Assembly (NCBI RefSeq): GCF_014268585.2
Contig: NZ_CP077092.1
Location: forward strand, 5,241,001 to 5,305,000
Source of the DNA: Pseudomonas iranensis
GTDB lineage: Bacteria; Pseudomonadota; Gammaproteobacteria; Pseudomonadales; Pseudomonadaceae
DNA: 64,000 nucleotides
Direction of reading: 5' to 3'
Shown here: one piece after another, positions 38,411-47,225 of the stretch
Layout: each line of letters begins with the position of its first letter
Numbering within the stretch: the first letter of the stretch is position 1
Translations under genes and position numbers: made by a program
Notes under the pieces: model-generated
What the model saw: the letters and a program-made list of their open reading frames with translations, nothing else
Database searches by the model: none
What the model was told of the DNA's origin: nothing

Positions 38411-40243
38411 GTGTTTCCAGCCCAGCCTTTGAAGCGCTTTCGCCTGCCAGCCCTGACACTGCTTGTCAGCGCTCTGACCCTCACCGCATGCAACGCCCCG
38501 CCCTCTTCTTCTTTGCCACTGGCACCGGAAGCTGCATCCGGTTACCGCACTGATCTGCAAACCCGACACGCCAATAAACACATGGCCGCTGCTGCCAATC
38601 CACTCGCGGCCGAAGCCGGGCGGGAGATGTTGCGTCAGGGTGGTTCGGCGATTGATGCGGCGATTGCGATGCAGGCGGTGTTGACGCTGGTTGAGCCGCA
38701 GTCTTCCGGGATCGGTGGCGGGGCGATGATTGTGTTGTGGGATGGCAAGCAGGTGCGCACCTATGACGGCCGCGAAACGGCGCCGGCCGGGGCCACCGAG
38801 AAGCTGTTCCTGAAGGCTGACGGTAAACCGATGGCCTTTACGCAAGCGCAGATCGGCGGGCGCTCGGTCGGTACGCCCGGGGTATTGCGCGCGCTGGAGC
38901 TGGCGCATCGGCAACACGGTCGCTTGCCATGGGCGAAGCTGTTTGAGCCGGCGATCAAACTGGCCGAACAAGGCTTTGCGATTTCCCCGCGCCTGCATTC
39001 GCTGCTGACTGCCGATCCTCTGATACGCCAGTCGCCAGACATGGCTGCGTACTTCCTGAATGACGATGGCAGCGTCAAAGCCGTCGGCACGCGCCTGCAA
39101 AACCCGAAGTTGGCCGCCGTGTTCAAACGCATCGCCAGCGAAGGTGCCGATGCGCTGTACAAAGGTCCGATCGCCGAAGAGATCGTCTCCAGGGTTCAAC
39201 AGCACGCCAACCCCGGCAGCCTGTCGCTGACCGATTTGCAGCGTTATCAGGCCAAGGAGCGCGCGCCGCTGTGTACCGACTACAAGCGTTGGCAGGTCTG
39301 CGGCATGCCGCCACCGTCGTCGGGCGGGATCGCCGTGGCGCAGATTCTCGGCACGTTGCAGGCGCTGGAGACTCGCGATCCACGCCTGTCGCTGACCCCG
39401 CTCAAACCAGTGAACAGCAATAGGCCGGCCGGCATCGAACCGGCGCCGCAAGCGGTGCATCTGATCGCCGAGGCTGAACGTCTGGCCTATGCCGATCGCG
39501 CGCAATACGTGGCCGACACCGACTTCGTCCCGGTGCCGATCAAAGGGTTGCTCGATCCTGCCTACCTGGCCAGCCGCGCCAGCCTGATCGGCGAGCGCAG
39601 CATGGGCAGCGCCAAACCGGGCACACCGCCGGGCGTACAGGTTGCCTACGCACCGGACCGCTCGCCGTTGCGCATCTCGACCTCGCAAGTGGTCGCGGTG
39701 GATGACCTCGGCGGCGCCGTGTCGATGACCACCACCATCGAAGCCGCCTTCGGCTCGCACCTGATGGTTCAGGGCTTTCTGTTGAACAACCAGATGACCG
39801 ACTTCTCCTTCATCCCTGAAGAGAACGGGCAGAAAGTCGCCAACCGCGTCGAACCGGGCAAACGCCCACGCTCGTCGATGGCGCCGACGCTGATCTTTGA
39901 TCGCAACACTGGTGAATTCGTCGCCACAGTCGGCTCGCCCGGCGGCTCGCAAATCATCGAATACGTGGCGAAAACCACCATCGGCCTGCTCGACTGGAAC
40001 CTCGATGCACAAAGTGCGATCAACCTGCCCAACTTCGGCAGCCGCAATGGCCCCACCGAACTGGAACAGGGACAGTTCAGCGCGGCGCTGATTCAGGCGC
40101 TCAAGGACAAGGGCCACACGCTCAGCGAAATCGACATGACCAGCGGCACCCAAGCGATCGTGCGGGTGAAGGATGCGCAGGGCAAAGCGACATTGACGGG
40201 GGGTGCCGACCCTCGCCGTGAGGGAGAAGCGTTGGGGGATTGA
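38411..40243 (+). CDS. ggt: Gamma-glutamyltransferase
   Basis: A 610-residue periplasmic or surface enzyme that cleaves gamma-glutamyl bonds such as in glutathione. It starts at a GTG with a GGAG site. A lipoprotein-like signal LTLTACNAPP puts Cys near residue 27. HANKHMAAAANPLAAEAGRE and EPQSSGIGGGAMIVLWDGKQ are family motifs. The expected nucleophile is Thr424 in LRISTSQVVAVDD, followed by FLLNNQMTDFS and SPGGSQIIEYV. The usual TTHxS at the processing site is here TSQVV, so autocleavage should be checked. It is a single gene with its own terminator. Confidence 0.93.
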   Translation: MFPAQPLKRFRLPALTLLVSALTLTACNAPPSSSLPLAPEAASGYRTDLQTRHANKHMAAAANPLAAEAGREMLRQGGSAIDAAIAMQAVLTLVEPQSSGIGGGAMIVLWDGKQVRTYDGRETAPAGATEKLFLKADGKPMAFTQAQIGGRSVGTPGVLRALELAHRQHGRLPWAKLFEPAIKLAEQGFAISPRLHSLLTADPLIRQSPDMAAYFLNDDGSVKAVGTRLQNPKLAAVFKRIASEGADALYKGPIAEEIVSRVQQHANPGSLSLTDLQRYQAKERAPLCTDYKRWQVCGMPPPSSGGIAVAQILGTLQALETRDPRLSLTPLKPVNSNRPAGIEPAPQAVHLIAEAERLAYADRAQYVADTDFVPVPIKGLLDPAYLASRASLIGERSMGSAKPGTPPGVQVAYAPDRSPLRISTSQVVAVDDLGGAVSMTTTIEAAFGSHLMVQGFLLNNQMTDFSFIPEENGQKVANRVEPGKRPRSSMAPTLIFDRNTGEFVATVGSPGGSQIIEYVAKTTIGLLDWNLDAQSAINLPNFGSRNGPTELEQGQFSAALIQALKDKGHTLSEIDMTSGTQAIVRVKDAQGKATLTGGADPRREGEALGD

Positions 40244-40261
40244 GTATTACGAAGTGGGCAG

Positions 40262-40292
40262 AAAAGGCTTACCGGGAGGTAGGCCTTTTTTT
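40262..40292 (+). terminator. Terminator between ggt and the LysE exporter
   Basis: AAAAGGCTTACC / GGTAGGCCTTTT with a GGGA loop is followed by T. It resembles the tRNA-Met terminator. It serves convergent genes and can work both ways. Confidence 0.88.
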
Positions 40293-40316
40293 GCGCACAG
40301 CGATTGCTCTCATTGA

Positions 40317-40949
40317 TCAGCGATTCGCCACCAAATGCACCCCAAACAACAAATAGCACCCACCTGCCAACCGATCCAGCCACTGGCGTGACCGCTCGTA
40401 GACACCGGCAACCCGGCGGCTGGCGAAGAACAGAGCGACGCTGCAATACCAGCTGAACGACAGCGTGGCCATGGTCAGCACGGCCAGCGCCAGCAGTAGC
40501 GGCGGCACGTGGGGCGGCATGGCGGTGGCGAAGATGGTGGCGACAAAGAGTGCCGATTTCGGATTAGTCATGTTGCCGAGGAAACCGCGAGCGTAGACGC
40601 CGAAATAAGTCTGCCGGGGCGCAGCCGATGCACCGGGGGCAATCGCAGCCTTGCGCTTGAATTGCTTCAGCCCCAGATAAATCAGGTAGCAACCGCCGGC
40701 AATCTTGAAGCCCAGATAGAGGGTCGGCGCGGCGCTGAACAGCGTCTTGATTCCCAAGCCGCCGGCAAGGCCCCACAGCACCGTGCCGGTGGCCACACCC
40801 AGCGCAGCCACCACGCCATGTCGGCGCGAGTGACTGGCCGCTAGTTGCGCGATGTTGAAGAAATTTGGCCCGGGCGTGACCACCGCCACTGTCCACAACA
40901 GCGCCAGCGAGAGCAACGGGGCAAGATAACCGGCAACAGAAACGTCCAT
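40317..40949 (-). CDS. LysE/RhtB-family amino-acid exporter
   Basis: A 210-residue inner-membrane protein with about six spans. The N-terminal LLWTVAVVTPGPNFFNIAQL (about residues 17-36) is the LysE family signature, and ARGFLGNMTNPKSALFVATI the second conserved segment. It probably exports an amino acid or derivative such as homoserine, threonine or lysine; the substrate cannot be inferred. Confidence 0.92.
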   Translation of the reverse strand: MDVSVAGYLAPLLSLALLWTVAVVTPGPNFFNIAQLAASHSRRHGVVAALGVATGTVLWGLAGGLGIKTLFSAAPTLYLGFKIAGGCYLIYLGLKQFKRKAAIAPGASAAPRQTYFGVYARGFLGNMTNPKSALFVATIFATAMPPHVPPLLLALAVLTMATLSFSWYCSVALFFASRRVAGVYERSRQWLDRLAGGCYLLFGVHLVANR

Positions 40950-41022
40950 GAGCGTTGCGCCTGAGCAGTGGAATGAAGCTTCTACCTTGCTACATCCGCT
41001 GACGGTTTTCCATCAACGTCAT

Positions 41023-41622
41023 TTAAACCGCCAACGTCTTGCCATCCACCCCATCCCCAATCTTCAGGAAATGCCCGCCCGCAACGTGATGCAGCGTGCG
41101 CAAGCCGTCATGCCCCTCGAAATGCCAGCGCCCATCGCTGAACACACGCTCATCGGCCTGGGCAGCAATGACTTCGGCAAGGAACAGGTCGTATTGCTCG
41201 TGATTGCGCGGCTCCGGCAGCAGACGGCATTCGAGCCAGGCGACACAGCCCTCAAGCAGCGGCGCTTCAATCTGTTCGCCAGCGAAGGTTTGCAGGCCGT
41301 ACGCCTGAAACTTGTCCTGACCTTGGTTGCGGGTGATTTCCAGGCCGGAGGTGTTGCCGACGGTTTGCACGATATCGGCCTGATTGACGCAAGGCACATT
41401 CAGCACAAAAGTGCCGGAGGCTTCGAGCAACTGGCGAGTCCAGGTGGATTTGTCGAGGACGACGGCGACTTTCGGTGGTTCGAAATCCAGCGGCATGGCC
41501 CAGGCGGCGGCCATGATGTTGCGCTGGCCGTCGTGAGCGGCGCTGACCAGCACGGTCGGCCCGTGGTTGAGCAGGCGGTAGGCTTTGTTCAGGGGCACCG
41601 GACGGCGGTGGGAGACGCTCAT
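41023..41622 (-). CDS. Flavin reductase-like FMN-binding protein
   Basis: A 199-residue split-barrel flavoprotein. The start giving MSVSHRRPVPLNKAYRLLNH follows a CCGGAG site; the open frame goes upstream through repeat DNA and is not used. NIMAAAWAMPLDFEPPKVAV and FVLNVPCVNQADIVQTVGNT match the flavin-reductase-like domain. It probably binds FMN and reduces it or acts on an unknown substrate. It lies alone between the LysE gene and a repeat cluster. Confidence 0.88.
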   Translation of the reverse strand: MSVSHRRPVPLNKAYRLLNHGPTVLVSAAHDGQRNIMAAAWAMPLDFEPPKVAVVLDKSTWTRQLLEASGTFVLNVPCVNQADIVQTVGNTSGLEITRNQGQDKFQAYGLQTFAGEQIEAPLLEGCVAWLECRLLPEPRNHEQYDLFLAEVIAAQADERVFSDGRWHFEGHDGLRTLHHVAGGHFLKIGDGVDGKTLAV

Positions 41623-41682
41623 GGGATCTGCTCCGGAGGAAAAGGAGCCGATTGTAGCGCTGTCACTGGAGAAACACAGAAC

Positions 41683-41696
41683 CTGTGGGAGCGAGC
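41683..41696. repeat. Truncated REP beside the second-family repeat
   Basis: CTGTGGGAGCGAGC is the first 14 bases of a GTGGGAGCGAGC REP, which then breaks off about 20 bases before the other repeat family begins. Confidence 0.7.
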
Positions 41697-41717
41697 AGAT
41701 GCGGCGCTGCCCCTCGG

Positions 41718-41830
41718 TGATCGTTCCCACGCGCTGCGCGGGAATGCATCCTGTGACGCTCTGCGTCACGCCAGTGAAGGAACGCGGAGCGTCCCGGGCG
41801 GCATTCCCACGCAGAGCGTGGGAACGATCA
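41718..41830. repeat. Second-family inverted repeat element (TGATCGTTCCCACGC), copy 2
   Basis: Outer arms TGATCGTTCCCACGCGCTGC and GCGTGGGAACGATCA match the element at 5983-6086. The inner pair GTGACGCTCTGCGTCAC and ACGCGGAGCGTCCC is also shared. It separates the flavin reductase and chemoreceptor genes. Confidence 0.9.
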
Positions 41831-41838
41831 GTGCGGTG

Positions 41839-43155
41839 TCAGTGAGAGAGCTGATTGGCAAACTGGCCGACCGCATCCACCACTTTCTGCGCACCGTCCT
41901 GAATCTCGACGATCACCGTGCCCGCCTCCGCCGCCAGCGCCAGGCCCTGTTCAGCCTGGAGCTTGCCGTCGGTCATCAGTGCCACGGCATTGCGGGCCAT
42001 TTCCTGGTTCTGCCGTACCACGCCGACGATTTCGTCCGTCGCCTGGCTGGTGCGCGAGGCCAGTTGCCGGACCTCGTCCGCGACCACGGCAAAACCACGG
42101 CCCTGCTCGCCGGCCCGGGCGGCTTCGATCGCGGCGTTGAGCGCCAGCAGGTTGGTCTGTTCGGCAATGCCGCTGATGGTTTTGACGATCGTGCCGATCA
42201 CCAGCGACTGCTCGTTGAGCGCCTCGATACCTTCGCCAGCGGCTTGCATGTGCCGCGACAAATCACGCATCACGTTCACCGCTTCGGTGACGACCGTGGT
42301 GCCCCGTTGCGCGGTGCTGTCGGTTTGTTGCGAGGTGCTGTAAGCGATGCTGGCCGCATCGGCAACCGCCTGCTCGCGGTTGACCTGATCGGTGATCACC
42401 GTGGCGAATTTCACCACTTTGTACAGTTTGTCGTTGGCATCGACCACCGGGTTGTAGGACGCTTCCAGCCACACCGTACGACCATGGCTGTCGATACGTT
42501 TAAAGCGGCCTGCGACGAATTCACCGCTGTTCAAGCGCCGCCAGAAGTTCTGGTACTCGGCGCTGTTGTACTCATCCGGGGCGCAGAAGGTGCGGTGATG
42601 TTTGCCTTTGATCTGCGCCAAGCTGTAACCCATGCCGTTGAGGAAGCGATCATTGGCGCTGAGCACATTGCCGTTGAGGTCGAACTCGATCACGGCGGTG
42701 GAGCGCACCAGCGCGCCGATCAGGTTCTCATGCTCGCGGGAGGCTTCGATGGTGCGGGTCAGGTCGCTGGCGTAGAAGGAAATGTGTCTGATCCGGCCAT
42801 CGGACGAGCGCACCGGTTGCACGATGGAACGCAGCCACGCCTCGTCGCCATTGCCGCGCAACAGGCGCACGGCGCCGGCGAAATGCTCGCCACGGCTCAT
42901 CGAGTTCTTGAAGCGCTGATGGAATTCGTCGGTTTTGACGTGGGCCGGGACGATGTCTTCAATTGCCCGGCCGACCAGGTCCTGGCTCTTGTAGAGCATT
43001 TCATCGAGAAAATTCTGGTTGACCGAACGAATCCGCCCGTCGGGCTCAAGGGTCAGCGCGAGCATTTCGCTTTCCAGGCTTTCCTTCACTTGTACAAGGC
43101 TGGAGAGTTCTTCGCGCAGAGCGGCCAGCTCTTGTTTCAAGCGTTTATTGAACAT
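41839..43155 (-). CDS. Soluble PAS-PAS chemoreceptor, BdlA-like
   Basis: A 438-residue cytoplasmic chemoreceptor without membrane spans. An N-terminal coiled segment ([20 protein letters not shown]) leads to PAS1 (about residues 30-135) and PAS2 (about 145-260, with [20 protein letters not shown] and [20 protein letters not shown]). The signalling domain has [20 protein letters not shown] and [20 protein letters not shown]. This architecture matches BdlA, which promotes biofilm dispersion in P. aeruginosa, and Aer2-like sensors. Ligand and cofactor are unknown. Confidence 0.9.
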   Translation of the reverse strand: MFNKRLKQELAALREELSSLVQVKESLESEMLALTLEPDGRIRSVNQNFLDEMLYKSQDLVGRAIEDIVPAHVKTDEFHQRFKNSMSRGEHFAGAVRLLRGNGDEAWLRSIVQPVRSSDGRIRHISFYASDLTRTIEASREHENLIGALVRSTAVIEFDLNGNVLSANDRFLNGMGYSLAQIKGKHHRTFCAPDEYNSAEYQNFWRRLNSGEFVAGRFKRIDSHGRTVWLEASYNPVVDANDKLYKVVKFATVITDQVNREQAVADAASIAYSTSQQTDSTAQRGTTVVTEAVNVMRDLSRHMQAAGEGIEALNEQSLVIGTIVKTISGIAEQTNLLALNAAIEAARAGEQGRGFAVVADEVRQLASRTSQATDEIVGVVRQNQEMARNAVALMTDGKLQAEQGLALAAEAGTVIVEIQDGAQKVVDAVGQFANQLSH

Positions 43156-43269
43156 GGGAAAGCACCGATGGCAGGGTAGTTAGCGGATACAACCTAGCCA
43201 TCGGCCTTGCGCAGCTTTTCTGAAGCCAGCGCCAGACCCGTCAGTCGAAAATAATCCGGCGCTTGCGGC

Positions 43270-44583
43270 TCAGGCAGCGCCGGCCGCCTGACACGGTCCG
43301 GTACGTGGCATGCGCGCACCGAAATACGCCGCCGTCACAATCCCCACAGCGCCCATCACGGCACAAAAGATCACGCAGATCCATGGGCTCCACGGCATCA
43401 GACCAATCAGCAACAGCGGTGTGATACTTGCCCAGGCGGCGTAGGCAATGTTGTAGGTGAAGGAAATGCCCGACACTCGAATCCGCGCCGGAAAAAGCCC
43501 GACCATCACCGAAGGCACGGCACCCACTACCCCGCAAGCCAGGCCGGCGACCGCATAGGCCATGCCGATCCACTGCCCGCCCATGATCAGGCAGCCATAC
43601 AACACGCCAATGCCTAGCGGCAGCAACAAGCTGTAGAGCATGACCGTGCGCCAGGCGCCGATGCGGTCGACCAGCAGACCGGCGATCACGCAGCCAATGT
43701 TGAGAAAGACGATGCCCAAGGCACTGAGGCCGAAGGTGTAGCTGGCGGTCATGCCGAAGGTTTTCTGCATCATGGTCGGGGTGATGACCACGAAGACCAC
43801 CACCGCCGAGGTGAGTACGCAGGTGAGCAACATGGCCGGGAGCATGGCAAGACGATGCTCACGCAACACCGTGCGCAGCGGCAGTTCGACCCGCGCCTCG
43901 CGTTGCGCTTCCATGGCCATGAACACCGGCGTTTCGCTGAGCCAGCGGCGCAGATAAACGCCCACCACGCCGAACACGCCGCCGAGCAGAAACGGATAGC
44001 GCCAGGCGTAATCGAGAATTTCGGCAGGCGTGAAAACCTGCGCCAGGAAGGTCGCCGTGAGTGCGCCGATCAAGTAACCGAAGGTCAGGCCGGCCTGCAG
44101 AAATCCCAAGGCGTAACCACGATGGCCGACAGGCGCATGCTCGGCGACGAACACCCAGGCACTTGGCACTTCACCACCCACCGCCGCGCCTTGCAGGATG
44201 CGCAGCGCCAACAACAATAACGGGGCGAAATAGCCGATCTGTGCGTAAGTCGGCATGATCCCGATCAGCAGACACGGCAGGGCCATCATCAGGATGCTCA
44301 GGCTGAACACCTTTTTGCGGCCCAGACGGTCGGCGAAATGCGCCATAAGAATCCCGCCCAGCGGCCGCGCCAGATAACCGGTGACGAAGATGCCGAAACT
44401 CTGCAGCAAACGCAGCCACTCGGGCATTTCCGGCGGGAAGAACAACTGACTCAGGGTCAGTGCGAAGAATACGAAGATGATGAAATCGTAGATTTCCAGC
44501 GCCCCGCCGAGCGCGGCAAGGCCGAGGGTCTTGTAGTCGGAGCGGCTGAACGGCGCCGGTCGGGCTGAAGAATGGGCAGTCAT
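43270..44583 (-). CDS. MFS transporter, metabolite:proton symporter type
   Basis: A 437-residue transporter with 12 spans. LGLAALGGALEIYDFIIFVF and RPLGGILMAHFADRLGRKKV resemble the MHS subfamily, which imports organic acids or compatible solutes. FGMTASYTFGLSALGIVFLN and FPARIRVSGISFTYNIAYAA are also typical. The start used is the ATG giving MTAHSSARPAPFSRSDYKTL; an ATG eight codons upstream is an alternative. The substrate is unknown. Confidence 0.88.
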   Translation of the reverse strand: MTAHSSARPAPFSRSDYKTLGLAALGGALEIYDFIIFVFFALTLSQLFFPPEMPEWLRLLQSFGIFVTGYLARPLGGILMAHFADRLGRKKVFSLSILMMALPCLLIGIMPTYAQIGYFAPLLLLALRILQGAAVGGEVPSAWVFVAEHAPVGHRGYALGFLQAGLTFGYLIGALTATFLAQVFTPAEILDYAWRYPFLLGGVFGVVGVYLRRWLSETPVFMAMEAQREARVELPLRTVLREHRLAMLPAMLLTCVLTSAVVVFVVITPTMMQKTFGMTASYTFGLSALGIVFLNIGCVIAGLLVDRIGAWRTVMLYSLLLPLGIGVLYGCLIMGGQWIGMAYAVAGLACGVVGAVPSVMVGLFPARIRVSGISFTYNIAYAAWASITPLLLIGLMPWSPWICVIFCAVMGAVGIVTAAYFGARMPRTGPCQAAGAA

Positions 44584-44762
44584 GACAAAGAACTCAGGCA
44601 TCGGCAAAAACCAAGGCGCTCATGGTCTACGCAAAAGCGCGGATCGACAACCCGTCAGACCATAGTCTCGGTTTGCGAAAACCTGCTCAACAAAAGGGCG
44701 GCGCTTGATTTACTGTTAGTGCCTGTCTGCTGGGCCACAGCTTACAAAGCACGATGAATCCC

Positions 44763-44852
44763 TGTGGGAGCGAGCTTGCTCGCGAAGAGGCCGGTACATT
44801 CAACATCACTGTTGACTGACCTGACGCCTTCGCGAGCGAGCTCGCTCCCACA
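44763..44852. repeat. REPIN between MFS gene and atoE
   Basis: TGTGGGAGCGAGCTTGCTCG and the inverse CGAGCGAGCTCGCTCCCACA. The REP core differs slightly from the others (TTGCTC; GAGCGAGC). It lies in a 338-base gap (44584-44921) where I see no gene. Confidence 0.92.
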
Positions 44853-44921
44853 AGGTACGGTGACAATGCTGAAATTGTGGCCAGAGACCAAAATAACCAT
44901 AAAAAATCAGAGGTACTTCCC

Positions 44922-46340
44922 GTGGCCGTTGATATCGAAGATAGCCGCTCCGCGCGCTTTGCCCTGCGCTGTTCCAGTTTTGCCGAACGCTGGTTTCCCG
45001 ACTCCTGGGTATTCGCCGCGTTGGCCGTGATCATCGTTGCGCTGGCCACGTTGGCCATGGGCGCCAAACCCACCGCTGCAGCGATGGCCTTCGGCGACGG
45101 CTTCTGGAGCCTGATCCCGTTCACCATGCAGATGGCCTTCGTGGTGATCGGCGGTTATGTCGTCGCCAGCTCTCCGCCCGCAGTCAAACTGATCGACAAA
45201 CTGGCACGCATCCCGAAGAACGGCCGCTCCGCCGTGGCCTGGGTGGCGTTGATCTCGATGGTCGCATCGCTGCTCAATTGGGGTCTGTCGCTGGTATTCG
45301 GCGGGTTGCTGGTACGCGCCCTCGCCCGCCGCACCGATCTGAAAATGGATTACCGCGCCGCCGGTGCTGCGGCATACCTGGGACTTGGCGCGGTGTGGGC
45401 GCTGGGCTTGTCATCGTCCGCCGCGCAGTTGCAGGCCAACCCGGGCAGCCTGCCGCCGTCGATCCTGTCGATCACTGGCGTCATCCCGTTCACCGAAACC
45501 ATTTTTCTCTGGCAGTCCGGGGTCATGCTGCTGGCACTGATCGTGATTTCGATCATCATCGCCTACGCCACCGCGCCCGGGCCGAATTCGGCACGCGACG
45601 CCAAGGCCTGTGGCATCGACCCGGCGTTCAACCTGCCGCCGCTGCAACCGCGCACGCGCCCCGGCGAATGGCTGGAACACAGCCCGTTGCTGATCATCGT
45701 GTTGGTGCTGCTGGCGGCGGGATGGCTGTTTCACGAGTTTTCGACCAAACCGGCGATTACCGCGATTTCCGGCCTGAACACCTATAACTTCCTGTTCATC
45801 ATGCTCGGCGCGCTGCTGCACTGGCGCCCGCGCAGCTTCCTTGATGCGGTGGCCCGTGCGGTGCCGACCACCACCGGCGTATTGATCCAGTTCCCGTTGT
45901 ACGGCTCGATCGCCGCGCTGATGACCACGGTCAAAGGCGCCGATGCGCAAACCCTCGCGCATCACATCTCGACTTTCTTTGTCAGCATCGCCTCCCACGA
46001 CACCTATGCGCTGCTGATGGGCGTCTATTCGGCGATTCTCGGTTTCTTCATCCCGTCCGGCGGCGGCAAGTGGATCATCGAAGCGCCGTACGTGATGCAA
46101 GTCGCCAATGACCTGCAATACCATCTCGGCTGGGCAGTGCAGATCTACAATGCCGCCGAAGCCCTGCCGAACCTGATCAACCCGTTCTACATGCTGCCGC
46201 TGCTTGGCGTGCTCGGGTTGAAGGCGCGGGATCTGATCGGCTTCTCGTTCGTGCAATTGCTGGTGCACACGCCACTGGTGCTGCTGTTGTTGTGGGCGCT
46301 GGGGACGACATTGGCGTATACGCCGCCGGTGATGCCGTAG
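44922..46340 (+). CDS. atoE: Short-chain fatty-acid transporter AtoE family
   Basis: A 472-residue inner-membrane protein with about 12 spans, of the TIGR00366/AtoE family that takes up acetoacetate, butyrate and similar acids. SWVFAALAVIIVALATLAMG, NWGLSLVFGGLLVRALARR and FFIPSGGGKWIIEAPYVMQV are characteristic. The GTG start at 44922 follows an AGAGG site; an upstream GTG at 44877 would add 15 residues. No ketone-body catabolic genes are adjacent, so the exact substrate is open. Confidence 0.9.
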   Translation: MAVDIEDSRSARFALRCSSFAERWFPDSWVFAALAVIIVALATLAMGAKPTAAAMAFGDGFWSLIPFTMQMAFVVIGGYVVASSPPAVKLIDKLARIPKNGRSAVAWVALISMVASLLNWGLSLVFGGLLVRALARRTDLKMDYRAAGAAAYLGLGAVWALGLSSSAAQLQANPGSLPPSILSITGVIPFTETIFLWQSGVMLLALIVISIIIAYATAPGPNSARDAKACGIDPAFNLPPLQPRTRPGEWLEHSPLLIIVLVLLAAGWLFHEFSTKPAITAISGLNTYNFLFIMLGALLHWRPRSFLDAVARAVPTTTGVLIQFPLYGSIAALMTTVKGADAQTLAHHISTFFVSIASHDTYALLMGVYSAILGFFIPSGGGKWIIEAPYVMQVANDLQYHLGWAVQIYNAAEALPNLINPFYMLPLLGVLGLKARDLIGFSFVQLLVHTPLVLLLLWALGTTLAYTPPVMP

Positions 46341-46349
46341 GTAGACTTT

Positions 46350-46377
46350 AATACGCCTGTCTTCGGACAGGCGTATT
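46350..46377. terminator. Hairpin between atoE and hepT
   Basis: The 12-bp perfect stem AATACGCCTGTC / GACAGGCGTATT has a TTCG tetraloop. There is no long T run, so termination may be partial. It ends at the hepT stop codon and could act on both strands. Confidence 0.6.
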
Positions 46378-46721
46378 CAACCTTGAGCGGTCGGAAGGGA
46401 CTTCAACAGTGCAGGTATCGCAACCTGAACGGTTTCCCAGACAACGTCCAGATTGATATCGAAATAACCGTGAGCAATTCGATTACGCATCCCACGCATG
46501 CTGCGCCACGGCACCTGCGCGTTTTCAACAGTGAACTCAGGGTAACGATCCATGATCTTGGTCGCTGCCTCTCCAATGATGATCAGGCTCATGATCACCG
46601 CTTGCTGCGTTCTCTTATCTTCAGCGAATTCATCTTTGTTCAGGCCCTCGACGAAGATAAGCGCATCGCTCGCGGCCTGACGAATATGTTCAAGATAATC
46701 ATCTCGCCGGTTCTCGTTCAT
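46377..46721 (-). CDS. hepT: HepT-like HEPN ribonuclease toxin (DUF86)
   Basis: A 114-residue alpha-helical HEPN protein. The catalytic Rx4HxY motif is RNRIAHGYF (about residues 80-88). The N-terminal RRDDYLEHIRQAASDALIFV is typical of DUF86. HepT dimers cleave RNA unless modified by the partner nucleotidyltransferase MntA, which AMPylates the motif tyrosine. Both genes are present and overlap by four bases, so the module looks complete. Confidence 0.93.
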   Translation of the reverse strand: MNENRRDDYLEHIRQAASDALIFVEGLNKDEFAEDKRTQQAVIMSLIIIGEAATKIMDRYPEFTVENAQVPWRSMRGMRNRIAHGYFDINLDVVWETVQVAIPALLKSLPTAQG

Positions 46722-47008
46722 ACGGGGCGCGCCTGATCAAGCACCTGCTGACGAAATTTCACTGGCAGGTCGCCGGGGGTCAGCACCTCGACCGCAACAC
46801 CCAGCAGGTCTTCAAGCTCAACCTGAAGTCCGCCCAGATCAAAAAGCGTCGTGCCGGGCAGCGGGTCAACCAGCAGATCGAGATCGCTACCGTCCAGATC
46901 CGTCCCCAGCAATGCTGAACCAAATACACGCGGGTTGGCCACACGAAAGCGCCCGATCACTTCGCGGACGGCGGACCTTTGCATGTCGAGAGCAGTAGAA
47001 GGCTTCAT
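46718..47008 (-). CDS. mntA: MntA-like minimal nucleotidyltransferase antitoxin
   Basis: A 96-residue minimal nucleotidyltransferase. The active-site motif GSx10DxD is visible: GSALLGTDLDGSDLDLLVD (about residues 30-48). The start MKPSTALDMQRSAVREVIGR is the helix that precedes the fold. It would neutralise HepT by transferring AMP to a tyrosine. It is upstream of hepT in the usual antitoxin-first order. Confidence 0.93.
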   Translation of the reverse strand: MKPSTALDMQRSAVREVIGRFRVANPRVFGSALLGTDLDGSDLDLLVDPLPGTTLFDLGGLQVELEDLLGVAVEVLTPGDLPVKFRQQVLDQARPV

Positions 47009-47225
47009 GAATCACCCGTGAAAAAATCAATGTCGCTGCAGTCTAGCAGTGCGGACGCGCACCAGGCAGCGTGCTTGTTGGCACAGCCGTAACAATATGT
47101 GCGCTGCTTGGGTAATACCGCATTCAGGCAAGAATCCACACTCAACCGCTTTTCTGTCAGACACCACTGATCCACTATGAAGCGCCCCCAAACCGAGGGG
47201 AACGCACGCTGAAAAGGATCTGAGC

